DNA of 64,000 nt from Mycoplasmopsis opalescens ATCC 27921. Lineage in GTDB: Bacteria; Bacillota_I; Bacilli_A; Mycoplasmatales; Metamycoplasmataceae. This document shows, piece by piece, positions 58,617-64,000 of this stretch; within the stretch, counting starts at the first letter, position 1, and the number at the start of each line of letters is the position of its first letter. The notes under the pieces were generated by a model. The model saw only the letters and a program-made list of their open reading frames with translations. It was not told the origin of the DNA and searched no databases. The translations under genes were made by a program, and so were the position numbers. Location: contig NZ_JOOB01000012.1 of assembly GCF_000712185.1 (NCBI RefSeq), positions 1 to 64,000 of the forward strand, given 5' to 3'.

Positions 58617-59963
58617 TTATTTTCCTAAACAAAAATTTTTAAACATTTCATCAAGTAATAATTCATTATCTGCTCGACCATTAATATCAACTAAGTTAGA
58701 TCAGGCAGCCCTTAAGTCCACAATTACTAAATCATAATAATAACCTTCATTTAATGAATTTAATGCATCAAGCAAATTGCTCTTTGCTGCCTTAATTAAT
58801 GATAATTGGCGTGCATTTCCTAAATAATATTGATCTTCTAAATTGATATTTTCAAAGACTTTAGCTAAAGCTTCTTTAAGATCTAAAACATCGTTATTTA
58901 AGGCACTGATAGAAATTGAATTTTGATCAATTTTATTAGTTTGATCTTTTTTATTTTTTACCAAAAGTATAGGCTTACAGTACTTTTGGGCAGTTTCAGT
59001 GATGAGCTTATCATATTCATTATCATCTTGTGCATAGTCTTTTACGTGAACAATAATATCGGCTTTATTAATTTGCTCAATCGAACGGTTAATTCCAATT
59101 TTTTCAATTAACTCCTCACTATCTCTCATCCCGGCTGTATCGATTAATTTAAATAAAAAGCCTTTATATTGATATTGAGTTTCAATAATATCTCTTGTGG
59201 TTCCCGCAATATCTGTAACAATAGCTTTTTCTTCGCCAACTAAAGCATTTAAAATCGAAGATTTACCAACATTTGGTTTGCCTAGAATAGCGACTTTTAT
59301 TCCGTCAAATATGAAGCGACTGCTTTCACTGGCTTCCACTATTTTTTCGATTTTTTCTAAGTAATTTTTAACTCTTTTTATCAATCTTTCATCAATAACA
59401 TTTTCAATATCTAAGTATTCGGGATAATCAATATTTACTTCTATTTCACCTATAGTATAGGCTAATTTGTCAATTAGTTCATCAATTAGTTTAATAGTTA
59501 TAGAATCAAAATTTTTAAAAGCAAATTCAGCTTGTCTTACTGTCGAAGCATGGATTAAATCATTAATAGCTTCAGCTTTTCTTAAAGACATTTTGCCATT
59601 TAAAAAGCTTCTTCTAGTGAATTCTCCAGGTGTAGCTAACCTAGCTCCATTAGCTAAAATTAATTCCAAAATACGATGCGTAATTACGACACCACCGTGG
59701 CAATTTATTTCAACAGTATCCTCGCCAACAAAATTATTTTTTCCTAAAAATCAGCTTATTAAAACCTCATCGATTTTTTCATTATTAGCTAAATTATCAA
59801 TAATGTAGCCATAAGTTATGGTGCTATTTTTACCAACTTTACCTGTAAAAATTTTTTGCACAATTTTTACAGCGTCAGAGCCACAAACTCTAATAATTGA
59901 GATGGCTTGATTGATTTTTCCGCCACTAGAAATGGCTGCAATAGTATCATTAATATTAAACAT
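58617..59963 (-). CDS. mnmE: tRNA modification GTPase MnmE
   Basis: A 448-residue GTPase that with MnmG modifies uridine-34 of tRNAs. N-terminal folate-binding domain start [74 protein letters not shown] domain with [30 protein letters not shown] and KNKKD; C-terminal FCLGK. No SD: TAAAAT lies six bases before the ATG. A palindrome resembling the dispersed family (58959-58989) lies within the sequence for the [11 protein letters not shown] strand. Confidence 0.95.
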
Positions 59964-59975
59964 ATCTTAATTTTA
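59964..59975 (-). promoter_or_regulatory. Leaderless-type promoter of mnmE
   Basis: Minus-strand TAAAAT at 59970-59975, then TAAGAT, then ATG; the TAAGATATG word is identical to that at uvrB. Confidence 0.5.
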
Positions 59976-60063
59976 CATTAAAAATAATATATTAATTATT
60001 TATATATAAATGTCTCTAAAAAGCAATAAAAAATGCCTAATGGGCATGGTGTATGTGAACAAA

Positions 60064-60137
60064 TGGAGCGGATGACGAGAATCGAACTCGCATAGTCAGC
60101 TTGGAAGGCTGAAGTTCTACCATTGAACTACATCCGC
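60064..60137 (-). tRNA. tRNA-Gly (TCC)
   Basis: A 74-base cloverleaf on the minus strand with encoded CCA. Acceptor GCGGATG/CATCCGC, anticodon loop CTTCCAA (anticodon TCC), T loop GTTCGATTC. A minus-strand TATAAT lies at 60147-60152. Confidence 0.93.
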
Positions 60138-60242
60138 ATGCACAATATTATATATTAAAGTTTATTTTTTATAAGATTTTTTTATTTTTTGTATTGTGCT
60201 TAAAATTTCTAGTTTTTTTATAATATTAGAGCTTAAATTAGG

Positions 60243-60279
60243 ATAAAAAAACATTATAAGGATGACTTATAATGTTTAT
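60243..60279 (-). terminator. Terminator of the CvpA-like gene
   Basis: Perfect arms ACATTATAAG and CTTATAATGT around GATGA, with a T run on the minus strand. Confidence 0.85.
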
Positions 60280-60281
60280 AA

Positions 60282-62075
60282 CTAAAAAATGAAAATTGAC
60301 TGAAATAATGATTCTACAATGGTTTTGGTTTGAATATGCTTCATTTTTTCATATGCTGCCGTGTTTTTGATTTTGCCTATGATTAATTCATAAAATTTAT
60401 GCGAATATTCAGTAGGAATTTTATCTTTTAAACTAAATTCAACTCAATTTTCTGTGTTTATGTTTTTCTCTGTATATTTATGATTATCGTTTTTAGCTAT
60501 TGAAAAGGTGATCGGTGTTTTATTAAAATTAACTCCTAAGTTTTTAAATTGTTTTTTAAATCCATCAACTTGTTTATCGATGCTGAGAATTAATTTATTG
60601 AAAGATTGAAAATCAATTTTTTGAATTAGATTAGCTACAATGTTGTAAAAAATTGGAGCTAAAATTTCATCTGATGCAACTTTTTTAAATTCATCAAAAA
60701 CTATTTTAAGTGAATTAGAAATTTGTTCATTAATTTTTTGTTCAGGATCATTTTCAGTTTTAGTTTTGATATTATTGTTCTTTGTAAATCAAGGGTAAAA
60801 AACTATTTCAATTTTTTTCTCTTTGTTTTTTATGTTTGATTGCTCGTTTGCTAACTTAATTTTTGGAAGGCTTTTACTAATTGTATTTGTTAATAGAAAT
60901 GAAGAGGCATTTATGTCTCGACCTTCAAATTCATCAATATTAAAATTGTCGAATAAATCTTTATATCTTTTTTTAAATTCTTCAATTGTTTGTTTTTCTT
61001 CTTCGGATAACTCTTCATTATGTTTAGTTTTATTAGCTATTTCTTTATATTTATCGATGTTTTTAATTTCCTTTTTGATATCTTGTTTTTCTTTTTCATC
61101 TAAGGCTAATTTATCGCTTAGTTCATCGATAACACGGATTGCATCTTCCTTATTTTTGATGTTTTGAATTTTTTTTCGAACTTCATTATCATTTAATACT
61201 TCTCTTTTTTCATTCATAAGTTTGTTAAGGTTTAAACCAGGAATATCATATCCAGTTAAAATGAATTCATAATTACCATCGCTTGTTAATTTTTGATCAG
61301 TTATCAACTTAAAACCGTTTTTAATATTATCAAAATTACTAATAATATTATTGGCTGAAGCAACTGCTTCTGTTATAGTTGAAAGTGAACGAGCTTGGTT
61401 AAATGATAAAATTTTAATGCTACTTTTTAATATGTTGTGATTAGTATTATTTTTATGCACTAAGCCTAAGGTTGCGATATCAGAAACATATACAACTCTT
61501 GGAATTGCAATTGCTAAGCAACCTACACTACCAATAATACGTGAAGTTGCGCTTATCCTTCTCTTTTTTGGTTGAGATTTTTGCATACTTAAATCAGAAA
61601 TACCAAGACTATTAGTGTCTAATGCTTGTTTTTCCTTTTCGTTTTGTTTTCTCTTCTGTTGTTTTTTCATTATGGCTATAATGGTTATAAAAATAAAAAA
61701 GCCAATAATGTATATTATAGTCATTACGATGAAAATAATAATTGTGTTTAAAAATCAAAGAACGTTTTCTAGACCACCATACTGAGCCAGATATTCTTCA
61801 AGCCTTATTGATTTAAGAATTTTTTCAAATTCAAATATTTTTTTTCCTGCTAAATAAGCAACTAAAATACCTAAACATAAGCCTACTACAGTAGTAATGG
61901 CTAAATAAATAAAACCCTTAATTCCATGCACTAAACCGAAAATTAAGAATATTATTAATACTAAAGCAATAATTATTGATAATATCATTGTTGCTCAGGC
62001 GCTGTTACCAAACTTTAGTCATTTTTCTAGAAAATTCGATAATTGATTATTTAAATTTTGATCAAAATTAGGCAT
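60282..62075 (-). CDS. Large membrane protein with CvpA-like N-terminal region
   Basis: A 597-residue protein. Residues 25-150 have four hydrophobic segments; the first three with GLVHGIKGFIYLAITTVVGLCLGILVAYLAGKKI resemble CvpA-family membrane proteins. A basic cytosolic loop follows (MKKQQKRKQNEKEKQ), then a weak hydrophobic segment (IIGSVGCLAIAIPRVVYVSDI) and 400 residues of charged, helical sequence, partly coiled coil (KLALDEKEKQDIKKEIKNIDKYKEI). No catalytic motif is seen. The SD is GGGGGGGAT in an A8G7 tract that could vary in length. It is divergent from a small two-TM gene. Identity is tentative. Confidence 0.72.
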
Positions 62076-62077
62076 AT

Positions 62078-62092
62078 CCCCCCCTTTTTTTT
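62078..62092 (-). promoter_or_regulatory. A8G7 homopolymer tract forming the SD of the CvpA-like gene
   Basis: On the minus strand eight A and seven G lie directly before ATATG; TATAAT is at 62104-62109. Length changes would move the SD relative to ATG. Confidence 0.55.
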
Positions 62093-62231
62093 ACAATAAA
62101 ACATATTATAGACGTAATATTAATTATTCTCATAATTCTATTGATAAATAATTATTTGAAAGATATTTGAAAAAAGTAAAAAACAATAGTTTTTTTGTGA
62201 TATATTTATAAAAAACGAAAGGAAATTATAT

Positions 62232-62594
62232 ATGATTGATAAAGTTTTATCAGCCGGCCCAGGCGGTGAAGTACTAAATGATACAAAGGATGTAGTTAGT
62301 AATGCAGCTAAGTGAATTTATAATATAGCACTTGGCTTGACCTGATTTATCGTAGTATTGTTTATTGTTATCGCTTTAGCTTTATTAACTAAAGCACTTA
62401 TCGGAAAATTACATGGTAAAGTTGTTAATGGTGAACGTCAAAAAATGGCTAACGGTAAATTTATTCGTCTTGTAATTACAGCAACCATTCTAATTATCAT
62501 CGCAATAGTAATCGCAATTTTAATGTATACTAAAGTTCTTAATGAAGGTGGTTTACTAGATAGTTTATTGGAAAAGTTTGGCCTTAAAAAATAA
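62232..62594 (+). CDS. Small two-TM protein with pilin-like (VirB2/TrbC) topology
   Basis: A 120-residue protein: N-terminal 30 residues with SAGPGGEVLNDTKDVVSNAA, TM1 (IYNIALGLTWFIVVLFIVIALALLT), a basic loop of about 25 residues (GKLHGKVVNGERQKMANGKF), TM2 (IRLVITATILIIIAIVIAILMYT), and a short C-terminus. The two helices joined by a basic loop are the topology of conjugation-pilin subunits of the VirB2/TrbC kind, and similar proteins are annotated as pilin-like in mycoplasmas; no transfer genes are adjacent. SD AAAGGAA. Another two-TM function is equally possible. Confidence 0.7.
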
Positions 62595-62613
62595 ATATAT
62601 AATCATATTTAAC

Positions 62614-62641
62614 AAATATACTATTATAGTATATTTTTTTT
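62614..62641 (+). terminator. Terminator of the small two-TM gene
   Basis: AAATATACT-attat-AGTATATTTTTTTT. Confidence 0.85.
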
Positions 62642-62790
62642 GTCTAAAATGGGAAAGTACATCTCCAGTAAATTTAATTAGAATAGTTTAATGTAAAAAA
62701 ATGCAAAAGAAATCCTAAAAATGCTAATTTTTGATAAAAATAAACAACAAAATAATCAATTAGCATTGATTTCAATATTTAAAGATTTGT

Positions 62791-62855
62791 GTTTCCCACT
62801 TTAAGTATAAAAAAGAGCCCTCGGTGGCTCTTTTTTTATACTTAAAGTGGGAAAC
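62791..62855. repeat. Very long near-perfect hairpin (about 29-bp stem)
   Basis: The left arm begins GTTTCCCACTTTAAGTAT (62791-62808) and ends AAAAAAGAGCC; the right arm starts GGCTCTTTTTTT and ends ATACTTAAAGTGGGAAAC (62838-62855). The loop is about five bases, with one T extra on the right. It is far longer than the other terminators in this window. Confidence 0.85.
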
Positions 62856-62951
62856 CCGGGAAAAAATCTCCTATATAAATATTTTAGGTTTAAATATTTG
62901 CTATTAGGATATTTTTGCACAAATTATCTACAGTTTTTCAAGATTTTTAGC

Positions 62952-64000
62952 TTATAGTTCAATGTAACTAAAGTTATCACCTTCAATTTTATGTAATGAT
63001 GTTACTGTTGCCTTTAAAGTTTGAAATACAGTATCTAGCTGTTTATAAATTTTTTGACCAATGTTATCATTAACCCATTTTAGAGTATCTAAATCACTGT
63101 GTCAAATATCTCCAAGGATCGCAAAATCATCTTTCTTTAATCCATCAGGTCAATCATAAACAGTTTGGCCATTATCTAATTTTCTTTCTTTTAATTTTTC
63201 TATTGTTGTTTTACCGTCTTTTAATACTCAAGCCTTTGGATTAATAGTTTGAGCATATCCATCATATACACCGTATTTTGATTTAATCGCAAAGTTTGTT
63301 GATTCAACATAAGCCACTGGTAATTTAGCGATTTGATAGAATGGAGCATGGTCTGATCAGTCCCCAGTTTCGCCTTCTTTATATCCACCTTCAACTAGTT
63401 GTGGATGAATTTTTAATTCTTGATCAGCATCATTTATTTTGTTAGCTCTTTCTTTTGAAAGCGTGTTGATGTGGTTACGTAGTAATGGAGATAAATTTCA
63501 TTTATCTTTTTCAACCTTGTTATTATCATTCAAGGCATCAGTAGTATTAGGAGAGTGAATATACATATAATCACCGCCTGCAACTGTATCCATATTAATC
63601 ATTCCTAAAGAATTGTCGCGTAATTCATTTTGTTTGCCATCTAAGAATTGTTTTACGAATGCTTTTGAACCTAGTTTTCCAATCTCTTCACCATCAACAA
63701 AAATTAAATGTAATCTAACACTTAGATTATCTCTATTTTTAGGATCTGAGAAATACTTTAATAATTTTAAATTAACAGTAACACCTGTAGCATTATCTGT
63801 TGCACCTCATGAAACACCTTTTGGTCCTACATTATTCATTGAGTCATAGTGTGAAACAATGTAAAAATCTTTAATTTTTCTTTTACCATTATCAGTTAAT
63901 TTGGCACTTGGATTAATTGTTACCACAATATTATTACCCACATTATTGTACCCATTATTAGCGAATAAAAAACCTTGTGTAAAGAAGCCATCATTGTTTA
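62952..64000 (-). CDS. M28-family zinc peptidase (5' end outside the window)
   Basis: The C-terminal 349 residues of a metallopeptidase; the start lies beyond 64000. M28 metal ligands and catalytic residues are visible: FYIVSHYDS (His), GATDNATGV (Asp), LIFVDGEEIGKLGSKAF (Glu pair), MINMDTVAGG (Asp), and WSDHAPFYQIAKLPVAYVES (His). Such proteins in mycoplasmas are often exported aminopeptidases or lipoproteins, but the signal region is not seen. It ends SYIEL-TAA. UGA Trp codons occur within. No terminator is obvious near the stop besides the long hairpin 100 bases on. Confidence 0.88.

Larger units (their letters stand above)
62595..62951. other. Intergenic region with two strong hairpins
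   Basis: About 360 bases. It holds a terminator at 62614-62641, a 27-codon open frame (62720-62803) with no SD, a 12-bp inverted repeat (ATGCTAATT / AATTAGCAT, 62721-62766), and a very long hairpin at 62791-62855. Confidence 0.6.

Noticed and set aside
62720-62803. 27-codon open frame before the long hairpin
   Set aside because: No SD, and its end is set by the hairpin arm; kept only as a note.

Overview
The window is chromosomal DNA of a mollicute in the Mycoplasma sensu lato group, most like the hominis/bovis-type species. It is very AT-rich. UGA is read as tryptophan in nearly every gene, so genes look broken under the standard code and are rejoined here. Gene order is compact, SD sites are often strong, surface lipoproteins are common, and HinT lies beside its P80/P60 partners. 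I cannot name the species from sequence alone. No rRNA, CRISPR array or intact insertion sequence is visible.

Layout. 0-7 kb: a tail of an unknown gene, an ABC-F ATPase, a reduced trigger-factor-like gene, and the str operon (rpsL-rpsG-fusA, no tuf). 7-18.4 kb: a pyruvate/lactate neighbourhood with PDH E1 (pdhA-pdhB), ldh, an AEC-type permease, a PDH E2 split over separate small genes, pta-ackA and the E3 gene. Together these can import and interconvert lactate/pyruvate, make acetyl-CoA, and recover ATP through acetyl-phosphate. 18.5-24.4 kb: a YitT-family membrane protein, gyrB, smpB, trxA, a LacI-type regulator and the SRP RNA gene. 24.5-28.4 kb: a HinfI-type (GANTC) restriction-modification pair, rsmD, def and an unknown gene. 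28.4-35.5 kb: P80-P60-hinT, then a subtilisin-like protease coupled to a lipoprotein. 35.5-45.7 kb: leucyl aminopeptidase, an ECF S component, tRNA-Lys, two membrane proteins, uvrB and uvrA. 45.8-51.5 kb: gdpP-rplI-dnaB-CNNM operon and msrB. 51.6-55.4 kb: a very large multidomain lipoprotein (rhodanese, two thioredoxin folds, transglutaminase-like) with a frameshift. 55.6-64 kb: gpsA, rsmA, tatD, mnmE, tRNA-Gly, a CvpA-like membrane protein facing a small pilin-like two-TM protein, and a partial M28 peptidase.

The signals that ordinary annotation would miss are these: (1) a dispersed family of short intergenic palindromes with a shared CTGTA-N-TACAG core; (2) a set of genes with TATAAT exactly six bases before ATG and no SD, implying leaderless transcripts; (3) the E2 split with a free-standing lipoyl protein; (4) an ABC-F protein whose second ATPase site is degenerate at three catalytic motifs; (5) the rhodanese-thioredoxin-transglutaminase lipoprotein.
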